Positions 1 through 9,125 of a stretch of 64,000 nucleotides of DNA are shown here, piece after piece (the stretch's first letter is position 1; each line of letters begins with the position of its first letter). The stretch comes from Timaviella sp038204505 (lineage in GTDB: Bacteria; Cyanobacteriota; Cyanobacteriia; Elainellales; Elainellaceae). A program made the translations under genes and the position numbers. The notes beneath the pieces are model-generated. The model was not told the origin of the DNA. It did no database searches and saw only the letters and a list, made by a program, of their open reading frames with translations. The DNA lies in assembly GCA_038204505.1 (NCBI GenBank), contig JBBRCV010000001.1, positions 12,103 to 76,102 on the forward strand, written 5' to 3'.

Positions 1-383
1 GACTGGCGATCGCCCGCTGCTTCTCTGTCTATCTCTGTTAAAGAGTCACGCATCTTCAGCAACGCCTGCGGGGTTCTTTGTTCAAGCTGGGTCAAATCGT
101 TATTTAAGCTCCAAATTTCTTGACTGGCAACCCAGGGACGCACCAGAATCCAGACGTTTTTCTCTGCCAAAACTAATTCATGAACAAAGTGAATTAGTTT
201 ACCTAAGACAGAGGTGTGATAAAAGTAGTTTGGCTTCTGAGTTTTGTAGCAATAGTCCGAGAAAGCTTGCAAGATTTCATTTCTCAAAAAATACTGCTTG
301 CCCGAATCTCTTAATATATTAACTAACTGAAGTAGATCGGCTTGTTCCTCACTCGCTAGAACAGTTTGGATTAAGTTATGCAT
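1..383 (-). CDS. susA: Sucrose synthase, N-terminal part (cut by window edge)
   Basis: The minus-strand frame opens at ATG 383 and runs off the left edge, giving about 127 residues. It begins MHNLIQTVLASEE and contains FLRNEILQAFSDYC, GKLIHFVHELV and VRPWVASQEIW. I recognise these as the N-terminal regulatory domain of cyanobacterial sucrose synthase. The full enzyme is about 800 residues, so the GT4 catalytic part lies outside the window. It reversibly makes or splits sucrose with (A/U)DP-glucose, in the cytosol, and in cyanobacteria links sucrose to glycogen and salt or desiccation responses. Identification is from family memory of the N-terminal domain only; catalytic residues are not visible. 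Confidence 0.85.
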   Translation of the reverse strand, partial: MHNLIQTVLASEEQADLLQLVNILRDSGKQYFLRNEILQAFSDYCYKTQKPNYFYHTSVLGKLIHFVHELVLAEKNVWILVRPWVASQEIWSLNNDLTQLEQRTPQALLKMRDSLTEIDREAAGDRQ

Positions 384-436
384 AACAATGAATTCCTTAC
401 CTCATCGATCGTCTCATTGATTATTTTCTGGATTGA

Positions 437-1150
437 TCATATTTTCGCATAGGATTCTACCTGTTGAGCTTCAGCCCTTAACTCGGTCAGAACCAAATGC
501 TGCTTAAACCATTGAGCCGCCGAGTCTGCAACTTTGTTCAAAGCTTGGAGATTCTCGTTGAGATGCGTTGCTCCAGCAATCATCTTAAGCTGTTTTTCTG
601 CGTGAATTTTTTCCAATGCATCTTGGTTAACCTGCTGAGCGCGGGAGTCCTCTTCGCCTACCATTAATAGGGTTGGCACCTGAATTTTGGCTAGGACAGC
701 GGTTGCTAAATCTAGTCGTCCTCCTAAGCAGGCGATCGCCCCAACTCGACTCGGGTTTTCTGCCGCTGCTAGCATCGCTGCTCCAGCCTCAATACCCATA
801 CCGAAGTAACCTATCTTTAAACATTGCGTGGTGGGGTGTAAAGTCAGCCAATCGGTTGCTCCAGCTAGTCGTTCAGCTAGTAAATCTGCATTAAAAAGCA
901 AATACTTAGTACGCCAATCGCTGGCTTCTTCGTGTAATGTTAACAAGCTAACTGCCAGCGTTGCCAATCCAACCTGATGCAGAACCGCTGCAATATATTG
1001 GCTGATTTGACTATATCGTCCCCTACTGGTGCTGTACACCAGTATAATCAGACTCTCTGCCTGGGGGGGGATGACTAAATTGCCTTCCAAGCATATTGAG
1101 TTGGCTGTGATAGGAAATACTTTTTCTTTATAATCCTCTTCAACGTTCAT
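437..1150 (-). CDS. Dienelactone-hydrolase-like alpha/beta hydrolase, nucleophile missing
   Basis: A 237-residue protein with an alpha/beta-hydrolase layout: early strands (SLIILVYSTSRGRYS), a nucleophile-elbow region (GYFGMGIEAGAA), an acid-loop region (VPTLLMVGEEDS) and a late His region (GATHLNENLQAL). Relatives fused to or beside phosphoribosyltransferases usually read G-A-S-T-G-A-A at the elbow; here the Ser position is Gly, so the classical catalytic triad appears incomplete. Late Asp/Glu and His are present. No signal peptide, so cytosolic. It sits 53 bp upstream of the sucrose synthase start on the same strand and could be co-transcribed with it. Substrate unknown; it may be a non-catalytic or binding homologue. 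Confidence 0.7.
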   Translation of the reverse strand: MNVEEDYKEKVFPITANSICLEGNLVIPPQAESLIILVYSTSRGRYSQISQYIAAVLHQVGLATLAVSLLTLHEEASDWRTKYLLFNADLLAERLAGATDWLTLHPTTQCLKIGYFGMGIEAGAAMLAAAENPSRVGAIACLGGRLDLATAVLAKIQVPTLLMVGEEDSRAQQVNQDALEKIHAEKQLKMIAGATHLNENLQALNKVADSAAQWFKQHLVLTELRAEAQQVESYAKI

Positions 1151-1536
1151 CTAGTAAGTCCTCTTTGAAAAAATTAAGCAAAAATTTGGTCACTAGCAAT
1201 ATACGCTAACAATTTGAGTATCTTGTGAGGATTGGGAAGAAGGACGATTATGGGTAGCAAATTTTTTGCTGGCAGCAAAAATCCAAGATTTAGAAAATTC
1301 CTACTTTAGAGGCAGGTCACTAAACAATAATCTAACTAGAATAAGTGGGCAATTTTGATGCAAGAAATGCAGCAACTACTTGTTTTCGTGGGTTTTCTAT
1401 TCTCTTTGCTACGATCTTTCGGGCGATCGACGCTATGCCCATGCGCCAGCAGGAAATGCGTGATCGCCAGTAGATTGGCTAGATTGAATAGGTAACAACT
1501 ACTGTGCAAATACTATACAAATACTATACAAATACT
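1151..1536. other. Intergenic stretch upstream of the aldo/keto reductase
   Basis: About 390 bases between divergent genes. It must carry the promoters of the hydrolase (minus) and the reductase (plus). The right end is a three-copy 11-bp tandem repeat described separately. I see no RNA gene or convincing hairpin. Confidence 0.5.
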
Positions 1537-1539
1537 ATG
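1507..1539 (+). repeat. 11-bp tandem repeat, three copies, containing a start codon
   Basis: CAAATACTATA occurs at 1507-1517 and 1518-1528, then CAAATACTATG at 1529-1539. The last copy supplies the ATG (1537) of the aldo/keto reductase. As 11 is not a multiple of three and the start is in the final copy, copy-number change would alter only the leader. Confidence 0.9.
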
Positions 1540-2370
1540 CAAACTCTTGAACTGGTTTCTGGACAAGCTATTCCCATTCTCGGTATGGGTACTTGGCAAA
1601 TGGGCGAGGATGCCCGCGATCGACAGAGTGAAGTTAAGGCGTTGCGCTATGGACTAGATCTAGGGCTTTCTCTGATTGACACTGCCGAAATGTATGGAGA
1701 AGGAGGTGCAGAGGAAGTTATTGCCGAGGCGATCGCCAGTCGTCGTTCTGAGGTTTTCTTAGTTAGCAAAGTTTATCCACACAATGCCTCTAGACAAGGA
1801 GTAATTGCTGCTTGCGATCGGAGTCTGAAACGATTAAAAACGGATTACCTTGATGTTTATCTATTGCACTGGCGCGGTGCGGTGCCGTTGGCAGAGACGC
1901 TGGAAGCATTTCAGACACTTCAACAATCTGGGAAAATTCGTAGCTACGGCGTGAGTAATTTTGATACCGCAGACATGCAAGAAGCTATTTCACTAAAGAA
2001 CGGCAGCAGCATCGTGACGAACCAAGTTCTCTATAACCTGATGCGACGAGGCATCGAGCTAAACTTGTTGCCCTGGTGTCGGCAACAAGACATGCCAATT
2101 ATGGCGTATTCTCCGATTGAGCAAGGGCGGTTAATCAATCATAAAACTCTAAAGGCGATCGCTCAGGAACGAGGAGTCTCTACCGCTCAAGTGGCGATCG
2201 CCTGGTTATTGCACCAAGATAATGTCATTGTCATTCCTAAATCTAGCGACATTGACCATGTAGAACAAAATCGAGCGGCACTGGATTTGAAATTGAGTGC
2301 TGAAGAATTGAATATTCTCAATACTGCCTTTCCACTCCCCAATAAACCTACTCCTTTAGAGATGCTTTAA
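1537..2370 (+). CDS. Aldo/keto reductase
   Basis: NADPH-dependent aldehyde/ketone reductase of the AKR (beta/alpha)8 barrel superfamily, 277 residues from ATG 1537. The catalytic tetrad is visible: Asp and Tyr in LIDTAEMYGEG, Lys in FLVSKVYPHN, His in VYLLHWRG. The cofactor-binding C-terminal segment IPKSSDIDHVEQN is also present. A longer reading from GTG 1504 would add residues encoded only by the 11-bp repeat, so I take MQTLELVSGQAIP as the true N-terminus, which matches the usual AKR start. Single gene, with the convergent DUF2808 gene starting 30 bp beyond its stop. Physiological substrate cannot be told; AKRs of this type often detoxify reactive aldehydes. Confidence 0.9.
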   Translation: MQTLELVSGQAIPILGMGTWQMGEDARDRQSEVKALRYGLDLGLSLIDTAEMYGEGGAEEVIAEAIASRRSEVFLVSKVYPHNASRQGVIAACDRSLKRLKTDYLDVYLLHWRGAVPLAETLEAFQTLQQSGKIRSYGVSNFDTADMQEAISLKNGSSIVTNQVLYNLMRRGIELNLLPWCRQQDMPIMAYSPIEQGRLINHKTLKAIAQERGVSTAQVAIAWLLHQDNVIVIPKSSDIDHVEQNRAALDLKLSAEELNILNTAFPLPNKPTPLEML

Positions 2371-2379
2371 GGCAATCCT

Positions 2380-2419
2380 CTAGAAAAATGGGAAGCGATC
2401 TAGAAAAACGGGAAGCGAT
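2380..2419. repeat. 20-bp tandem duplication across a stop codon
   Basis: CTAGAAAAATGGGAAGCGAT (2380-2399) is followed directly by a copy at 2400-2419 with one base changed. The second copy contains the stop codon and last codons of the DUF2808 gene. Confidence 0.9.
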
Positions 2420-2981
2420 CGCTGCCATCAAATTGCAACCGACCATAGCCCAAGAACTGCCCATGAGTATCAGCTCCGGGGGGATAAGCCGTGACTCCAA
2501 ACAGGTATATGCCATCCCGTCTAGGATTACGTTTAGGCTGTAGTTCTAGGGTTACTGTTGTTCCAGGAGGTACAGGGGGATCAAAAACGACAGAGAGGGT
2601 TTGGGTATCACGGTTGTACTGATTTTTGCCTAGAGTCAGGTTATCACCGCGATCGCTCCTTGTGCCGACAAAAGCTCGACTGTTTTCAGCATTGAATTGA
2701 ATCAAGCGCGCTGCGGTCGAACCATCGCGCTGAGCAATTTCTACTTGCTGCAAAGGTTCTCCTGCATCTTTTGGAATACTGAGGGTGAAATAGTAAGATG
2801 CACCTGAAGAAGTAGTTCGCCTTTCGGTGGTGGCGACGCTCCCCAAACTGGGAGGATGGACAAAATAGACTTTGCCATCTTGCAGTTGCACCGCTTGAGA
2901 TGGCGTGTCAAACGAGCTATACAGAAGGATGCTGCCAAAGGTCAGGGCGATCGACAAACTAAACCAGGAAGGGAAGCGCAT
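2400..2981 (-). CDS. DUF2808 secreted protein
   Basis: 193 residues. An N-terminal signal peptide is clear (MRFPSWF, a hydrophobic run to about residue 22, then SQAVQLQDG). The mature part carries the DUF2808 signature features: YYFTLSIPKDAGEPLQQVEI, VVFDPPVPPGTTVTLELQP and RNPRRDGIYLFGVTAYPPG, followed by FLGYGRLQF at the C-terminus. The family is almost confined to cyanobacteria and its function is unknown; location should be periplasm or cell envelope. It lies between the reductase (convergent) and the giant kinase (same strand, 112 bp downstream of that stop). The C-terminal codons are part of a 20-bp duplication that also reproduces the stop region. Confidence 0.88.
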   Translation of the reverse strand: MRFPSWFSLSIALTFGSILLYSSFDTPSQAVQLQDGKVYFVHPPSLGSVATTERRTTSSGASYYFTLSIPKDAGEPLQQVEIAQRDGSTAARLIQFNAENSRAFVGTRSDRGDNLTLGKNQYNRDTQTLSVVFDPPVPPGTTVTLELQPKRNPRRDGIYLFGVTAYPPGADTHGQFLGYGRLQFDGSDRFPFF

Positions 2982-3071
2982 AGGTTTATCAAGGATAGTT
3001 GTTGTCCTCTTATTCTAGCAATCGTCCTTTCGCTCATGTCGTTGCCTATAGCCTTGAGACGCTAATTCAAT

Positions 3072-3107
3072 CCTTCTAGTCATAATCAGCCTTCTAGTCA
3101 TAATCAG
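3072..3107. repeat. 18-bp perfect tandem duplication across a stop codon
   Basis: CCTTCTAGTCATAATCAG is present at 3072-3089 and again at 3090-3107. The second copy encodes the last residues (PDYD) and the TAG stop of the giant kinase; the first copy lies just downstream of the gene. Confidence 0.92.
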
Positions 3108-6100
3108 GGGTTCTCACTGGGAGCATAATCACAAACTCAGTGCCTACGCCTGGGGTTGAGTTGACCTCGATCGCCCCACCATGTTTTTCTACTATAATTT
3201 GATGGGCGATCGCCAATCCTAATCCGGTTCCTTTGCCAACAGCTTTAGTAGTAAAGGAATGGTCAAATGCTCGTTGCTTTACTTCGTCAGACATTCCCAT
3301 TCCATTATCTCGAATATGGATACGGATTTGCTTTCTAAAGTCATCTGAACAAGTCTGGATTTCGATCTTAGCGGGAGGAGCTATTATGTTTTTAAAAGTG
3401 CGTTTCTGGCTTAATTCTTCTAGTGTATCGATCGCGTTTGCCAGGATATTCATAAAGACTTGATTGAGCTGCCCTGGAAAACATTCAATGATAGGAATAT
3501 TCCCGTAATTAGTGCTAATTCCGATCGCAGGTCGATCGCTATTGGCTTTAAGGCGATGCTTAAGAATTAGGATTGTGCTGTCAATCCCCTCATGGATGTT
3601 AAAGTCTACTTTGTGGTCTTGATCTGCCCTGGAGAAAACGCGGAGACTGGTGCTGATGCCACGAATCCGCTCGACTCCAAGTTTCATTGATCTAATTAAT
3701 TTAAGTAAATCTTGTCGCACATAATCTAAGTCAATTGCCTCTATCTCTGCTTGAATTACGTCACTGGGATGAGGATATTCTTGCTGATACAAATCAATTA
3801 GTCTAAAAGTATCTTTGACATGATCGAGAGCAGGCTGCAAGTTGCCTGAAATGAAACCCAGCGGGTTATTGATTTCGTGTGCTACACCTGCAACTAGATT
3901 TCCTAAAGCTGACATCTTCTCGCTTTGCACAATCTGGATTTGGGCATGTTGCAAGTGTAGTAAAGCTTGTTCTAATTGCTGAGATTTTTGAAGAATGGCA
4001 GACTCGGCACGTTTGCGATCGCTGATGTTCACTAAAAATGTCAGGTGATATTCTTTTTCATGAAACGTAATGTGGTTGATCGTGACTTCAACTGGATGGT
4101 AATTACCCTCGCTGTTACGCATTCTGCTTTCAAATGTGGCTGAACCTTGTTGATGAACCGATCGCCAGTGATCCGCCCAACTTTCTTTAGAGAAATCTGG
4201 GTTGAGATCGTATACATACTTGTCGAGAATCTCTTCATGGGAGTATCCTAAATCTCGACAAAAAGCATTATTGGCGTAGGAAATACGAGCGTCTGGCTCC
4301 GTCCAGCATACAGGCGTGGTCACCTGATCGATCGAGAATTTCATCAATTTAGCTTCTTCTAGCGATTCCTGCGCCTGCTGATAAAGGCGAGCATTTTCTA
4401 GAGAAATAGTAGCCTGAGCACAGAGCAAGTTGAGGATATGCACGCGATCGCGGGTAAATGCGCCAATCGTTAATTTGTTTTCTAAGTAGACGATACCCAG
4501 CAACTTTCCCTGATGCAAAATTGGACTACACAAAATACTCTTAGGTTGTTGTCGTAGGAAATAAGGATCGCTGGCAAATTCAGAATGAGCCGTAGCATCC
4601 ATCAACACGATCGGTTCTAAGCGGTTTTTGACACCATAAATTAGTTTTAGAGGAATGTCCTGGCTTTCCTCTACTGGACCTCGTTCCAGCACAACAGGTT
4701 CTGCCCCAAAGGTTGCAAGTCCTTTAACAAACAGGCGATCGTCTCGCACTAGCATCAGCACACACTTATCGGCTCCAGCGTTTTCAATGATGAGTTGCAG
4801 CAAGGTAGAAAGGAGTTTGCCTAATTCAATTTCGCTGGACAAAGTTTGAGAAGCTTTGAGAACAGCCGCTAGATCAAGGGCATCCGAAATACTGCCGAAA
4901 GTAGTAGAAGTGTCTATAGTCGATGCCAAGACGGTTTCGTTAACAGAGAAAGGAGAATAATGGCGCTGCTGTAGAATAGGGGCAAGCAGTTGAGGATAGC
5001 GTGTTTCTAGATCTACAATTTTGGCTTTAGCGCCCCAGTGAGCGTAGCCGTAATAAGCGTTGATCAAGTATTCCTGAGCAATGCGCCCTTTGCCCCACTC
5101 TAGATAAAACTTTGCCGCTAGTTCGTTAGCGATCGCTTCTTCCTGAATATATTCATTCTCCCTAGCTCTGGCGATAGCGCGATCGTACAGGTCGATCGCC
5201 TCAGCCCTTTGACCTAAAACTCGACATCGTTCTGCGGCAACTAAAGCACAGCGATGGGACTGATTACTCGGTGCATGAACTGCCCATTGACTGAGTTTTT
5301 CTTGATGAACTGCAACGCGATCGAGAATGCTGATTTGTTCAGTTTCGCTAGCAGTTGAGTAAACTGCTAATTGCGTCAGCGCGTCGTAAAAGGAGAAGAG
5401 TGGAACATGCAGAAGTCCTACCGCTGAACCCAAATATTGTTCGGTCAGACGGGCATTTTCTAGTGCCTGTTCATAGCGTTGAAACAAGTAAGCCAGGAAA
5501 AGTTTAGTGAAGTAAATTTGAAACAGGACTAGCAATTGATTGGCTTCAAGATGAAGCTGAATCATTGCATCTTCATCATAATCTTCACTAAACAAGCGAT
5601 CGGGTTCAAGCCTAATTTCTAGTAAGTTAAGTACAGCTTGATAGTAAATGCTTTGAATGCGAAAGCTAGCAACTTGACGAAACTGTTGGATGATCTTGCG
5701 ATGATCTTCCATTATTTGTTTAAGGGCAGAAAGTTCCTGCCCACTAAAGCAAGCCGTGTAGCTGTAACACATCAAGCTCAGGGCAACATGCTCTAGATCA
5801 CCCGTTTCTAACCCACGGGCGTAAGCTTGCAAATACCCGTCCAGGGTATCTTTCACAGGTTCTTTCCAATGACTAAGAAAGACATTGAATCCAAAAATAG
5901 TTTTAGCGGCAGAATGGGCAGCATTGAGGCGCTGTAATAAGTTGATTCCCAGTTGTCCAAAGTGGTAGCCCGCTTCAACATCTCCCAACATAGCAATTAG
6001 CATTAGCCCATACTGACTATAGCCAACTGCTGATTCCGGTGCATTGCCGTATTTCACTGATAAGTCAACTTGGGCAAAAATGATCAGAGACAATAAGGCG

Positions 6101-8895
6101 GGAGCGGCTTGATAAGCCACAGACGTAATACTAGACAGAATGACCATTGCAGCCTGCTTTTCCGGCGCGGTCATTTCGGGTAGCTCTAGCAAAGAGGCGA
6201 TCGCCCTGTTATTCAGCAAAGTCTGGGTTTGTTGCAGCGACTGTTCAATTTCTATGGGGGTCGGTTGCTCTAGCAAAGATACGCCCAGGTGTTCTAATAT
6301 TTCTCGCGCCATTTCCAAAGCTTTTAGCGGTTGATTTTGAGCAGCACAAGCCTGAATCCTAGCGTTAGAAATATTGACGCGATCGAGCCAGGAATGCGCC
6401 TGTTCTAGCACTACCGCTGCTAACTGCTCCATCTGCTCAAAGTCGGTGCTCAGGTAAGCGGCGTTAGTTGCCCCGTCATAGAGTGAGAGAGTCAGATCAT
6501 ATTGATGTTGCCAAGTATCGCTTCCTAGCAAGACAATACCTGTATTGAAATAGTCTAAGGCTGCTGCATAAGCCGTTGCGCTCTTTGCTTTTTGTCCAGC
6601 CGCCAGGTTTAGCTGTATAAGTTCCTGCTGCTCTTGCTCGTCTTCAACTAAAGATGCACCTTTATTAAGATGATTGATGATCGCAAACAGCGCCTGATCC
6701 TGTTCGCTCTTGGCTGTAGCTTGTTGCAGCAACCGTCCGATTTGAAGATGGGTAATTTGCTTCTGATCATCAGGAATCAGAGAGTAGGCAGCTTGTTGAA
6801 CGCGATCGTGCAGAAACTTGTAGTTTAATGATTCAGGATTGAGTGATTCATGTGTTGTGATTTGCGTTGTTTCATGCGTTCCTAAATAGAACTTATAAAC
6901 TTCACTTTGCGGCAGAATTAATCCTTCCTGTAAGGCTTTCCACAACGTTGCCGCCGCGTCTGTTTCCGGCTGCTCAGAGACGATCGCCAATGTCTTTAAG
7001 TCAAACTGATTACCAATACAAGCTGCCAGTTTCAAGATGGTTTGAGTGGCTTCCGGGAGCTTCTTCAATTGCGTTGCCATCAATTCAACGACATCATCGG
7101 TTAGTGCTGCTTCGCGCACCTGGATAATATCGCACTGCCAAAGTCCTGCTTGTAAGTCAAAGGTGATCAGCCCATCTTGATGCAGTACTTTGAGAAATTG
7201 CGTTGCAAAGAAAGGATTACCTTTGGTTTTTTGGTAGACCAAATCGGTTAAGGGTGCTGCACATCCTAACTGACAATTGAGCGTATCGCTAACTAACTGA
7301 TTAAGACTGCTTTGAATTAAGGGTTGCAGAGTAATTGTGTTCGCTATTGCCTTAGCTTTACTGATTGCACCCAGGGTCAACATCAGCGGGTGTGCCGGAG
7401 AAACTTCATTATCTCGATACGCACCAATCAGCAGCAGATATCCGCTTTCAGACTCGTTCATTAATAGCTGCATCAGGTTTAATGATGCCGAATCTGCCCA
7501 CTGTAAATCGTCCAAAAACATGACCAATGGATGTTCAGGGGTTGTGAAAACCTGAATAAACTTTTGGAACAGTAAATTAAACCGATTTTGTGCAGCAGTC
7601 CCCGCTAGCTCAGACACGGCAGGTTGGGTACCAATAATTTGCTCTAGTTCAGGAATCACATTGATGATGACTTGCCCATTGTCGCCGAGAGCATTGAGCG
7701 CCTGAGTTCTCCAATTGTGTAATTGACTGTCAGATTCTAAGAGCAACTGTCCCATCAAATCTCGGAAGGCTTGGACAAACGCAGAGAAGGGAATGTTGCG
7801 ATTGAACTGGTCGAACTTACCTTTGATGAAATAGCCCCGTTGCCGAACGATCGGCTTGTGCACTTCATTAACGACTGCCGTTTTACCAATGCCAGAAAAT
7901 CCAGCCACTAGAATAAGCTCAGATGTACCGTTGGCAATCCGGTCAAACGCTGCTAAAAGTGTCCTAACTTCGGCTTCGCGCCCATACAGCTTTTCGGGAA
8001 TTAAAAAGCGATCGCACAAATCCTGCTGTCCTAGCTCAAACCCACCCAGGTTGCCGATTGCCTGTTGTTGGATCAAACAGGTCAGATCATGCTTTAGCCC
8101 TAACGCGCTTTGGTAACGGTCTTCAGCATTCTTTGCCATGAGCTTCTCAATCATTTCGCCCAATATCGGGGGAATCTCTGGATTAAGCAGACAAACCGAG
8201 GGAGGCTGTTCGGCAATGTGGCAATGCACCATCTCCATTGGATCGGTGGACTGGAAGGGCAGTCGCCCGGTCAGCAGTTCATAGAACGTCACACCCAGAG
8301 AGTAAAAGTCGCTGCGGTAGTCAATGCCTCGGTTCATCCGTCCAGTTTGCTCAGGCGACAAGTATGCCAGCGTTCCTTCTAAGCCATGGGGAGGTTTAAT
8401 GTCCTGGGTTTCGCGGGGCAGCAGAGAGGAAATGCTAAAGTCAATCAGCTTCACCTGCTGGGTTTCAGGCTGAATTAGAATATTGGCAGGTTTGATGTCT
8501 TTATGAATGACGCGCTGCTGGTGCAATGGATGCAGGATGTCTATCAGTTGTAGGGCGATCGCCAAAAATTGCTCCAATGGTAGCGATCGCCCATCAGCAA
8601 AATGCCGCAAAGAGCTACCGCCAAAGTCTTCCATAATAAGAGCATAGCTATTGCCATAGGGTTCCAGGCTGTAGGGTTTAATGATGCCTGGAATATCTAG
8701 ATTTTTGGCGATCGTATATTGGTTGCGAAATTGTACCAGTTCGCTAAAACTAGGATGCTCATTTTTTAAGAGCTTAATGACAACAGGTTGATGGTCTGCC
8801 TCACGAATTGCCCGGTAAACCAGTGTCCGAGAGCCTGCATAAAGTTTCTCGGTGATGGAGTAGCCGGGAAGGGCGATCGTGTTGCGTGTCAGCAT
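3094..8895 (-). CDS. Ser/Thr kinase / AAA ATPase / GAF / PAS / histidine kinase fusion
   Basis: A 1933-residue multidomain sensor. Order by approximate residue: protein kinase 10-270 with catalytic HKDIKPANIL near 131 and DFS in place of DFG; AAA_16-type ATPase with Walker A GFSGIGKT near 336 and Walker B MFLDDLQWAD near 460; a long helical, TPR-like region 550-1290; GAF 1340-1500; PAS 1515-1622 (TFLVNISDRKRAE at its end); histidine kinase with H-box HEINNPLGF near 1672 and ATPase motifs DNGMGM and GKGTGLGLAIA. No transmembrane segment seen. This architecture is typical of cyanobacterial hybrid kinases whose ligands are mostly unknown. It has no receiver domain, so it needs a partner regulator. 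It shares its first ~1500 residues in layout with the protein at 55160-60526, which ends in a phosphatase instead. Confidence 0.93.
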   Translation of the reverse strand: MLTRNTIALPGYSITEKLYAGSRTLVYRAIREADHQPVVIKLLKNEHPSFSELVQFRNQYTIAKNLDIPGIIKPYSLEPYGNSYALIMEDFGGSSLRHFADGRSLPLEQFLAIALQLIDILHPLHQQRVIHKDIKPANILIQPETQQVKLIDFSISSLLPRETQDIKPPHGLEGTLAYLSPEQTGRMNRGIDYRSDFYSLGVTFYELLTGRLPFQSTDPMEMVHCHIAEQPPSVCLLNPEIPPILGEMIEKLMAKNAEDRYQSALGLKHDLTCLIQQQAIGNLGGFELGQQDLCDRFLIPEKLYGREAEVRTLLAAFDRIANGTSELILVAGFSGIGKTAVVNEVHKPIVRQRGYFIKGKFDQFNRNIPFSAFVQAFRDLMGQLLLESDSQLHNWRTQALNALGDNGQVIINVIPELEQIIGTQPAVSELAGTAAQNRFNLLFQKFIQVFTTPEHPLVMFLDDLQWADSASLNLMQLLMNESESGYLLLIGAYRDNEVSPAHPLMLTLGAISKAKAIANTITLQPLIQSSLNQLVSDTLNCQLGCAAPLTDLVYQKTKGNPFFATQFLKVLHQDGLITFDLQAGLWQCDIIQVREAALTDDVVELMATQLKKLPEATQTILKLAACIGNQFDLKTLAIVSEQPETDAAATLWKALQEGLILPQSEVYKFYLGTHETTQITTHESLNPESLNYKFLHDRVQQAAYSLIPDDQKQITHLQIGRLLQQATAKSEQDQALFAIINHLNKGASLVEDEQEQQELIQLNLAAGQKAKSATAYAAALDYFNTGIVLLGSDTWQHQYDLTLSLYDGATNAAYLSTDFEQMEQLAAVVLEQAHSWLDRVNISNARIQACAAQNQPLKALEMAREILEHLGVSLLEQPTPIEIEQSLQQTQTLLNNRAIASLLELPEMTAPEKQAAMVILSSITSVAYQAAPALLSLIIFAQVDLSVKYGNAPESAVGYSQYGLMLIAMLGDVEAGYHFGQLGINLLQRLNAAHSAAKTIFGFNVFLSHWKEPVKDTLDGYLQAYARGLETGDLEHVALSLMCYSYTACFSGQELSALKQIMEDHRKIIQQFRQVASFRIQSIYYQAVLNLLEIRLEPDRLFSEDYDEDAMIQLHLEANQLLVLFQIYFTKLFLAYLFQRYEQALENARLTEQYLGSAVGLLHVPLFSFYDALTQLAVYSTASETEQISILDRVAVHQEKLSQWAVHAPSNQSHRCALVAAERCRVLGQRAEAIDLYDRAIARARENEYIQEEAIANELAAKFYLEWGKGRIAQEYLINAYYGYAHWGAKAKIVDLETRYPQLLAPILQQRHYSPFSVNETVLASTIDTSTTFGSISDALDLAAVLKASQTLSSEIELGKLLSTLLQLIIENAGADKCVLMLVRDDRLFVKGLATFGAEPVVLERGPVEESQDIPLKLIYGVKNRLEPIVLMDATAHSEFASDPYFLRQQPKSILCSPILHQGKLLGIVYLENKLTIGAFTRDRVHILNLLCAQATISLENARLYQQAQESLEEAKLMKFSIDQVTTPVCWTEPDARISYANNAFCRDLGYSHEEILDKYVYDLNPDFSKESWADHWRSVHQQGSATFESRMRNSEGNYHPVEVTINHITFHEKEYHLTFLVNISDRKRAESAILQKSQQLEQALLHLQHAQIQIVQSEKMSALGNLVAGVAHEINNPLGFISGNLQPALDHVKDTFRLIDLYQQEYPHPSDVIQAEIEAIDLDYVRQDLLKLIRSMKLGVERIRGISTSLRVFSRADQDHKVDFNIHEGIDSTILILKHRLKANSDRPAIGISTNYGNIPIIECFPGQLNQVFMNILANAIDTLEELSQKRTFKNIIAPPAKIEIQTCSDDFRKQIRIHIRDNGMGMSDEVKQRAFDHSFTTKAVGKGTGLGLAIAHQIIVEKHGGAIEVNSTPGVGTEFVIMLPVRTPDYD

Positions 8896-9125
8896 AAAGC
8901 CACTTAACCTATCTAACGAAACAAGTTTCTTCGCTAGAGTGCCCCCTCAAAGCATTGAGGCTAACAAGTGTGAATTATAATAATCCTCACTTCAGCGGTT
9001 TATCACCTATGAGAACTAAGCTGGGCATACTGCAATAGTCATTGCCTCTCAATATTGGCGCTGTATTGGCTTATTCTTACTTAGTTGTTATTGATACTTA
9101 TGAGTTCGTTTTCTACAAAAACAAC

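Noticed and set aside
9042..9125. Earlier TTG start for the ethylene-receptor-like kinase
   Set aside because: The ethylene-binding domain begins with the ATG at 9126; the extension has no family match.
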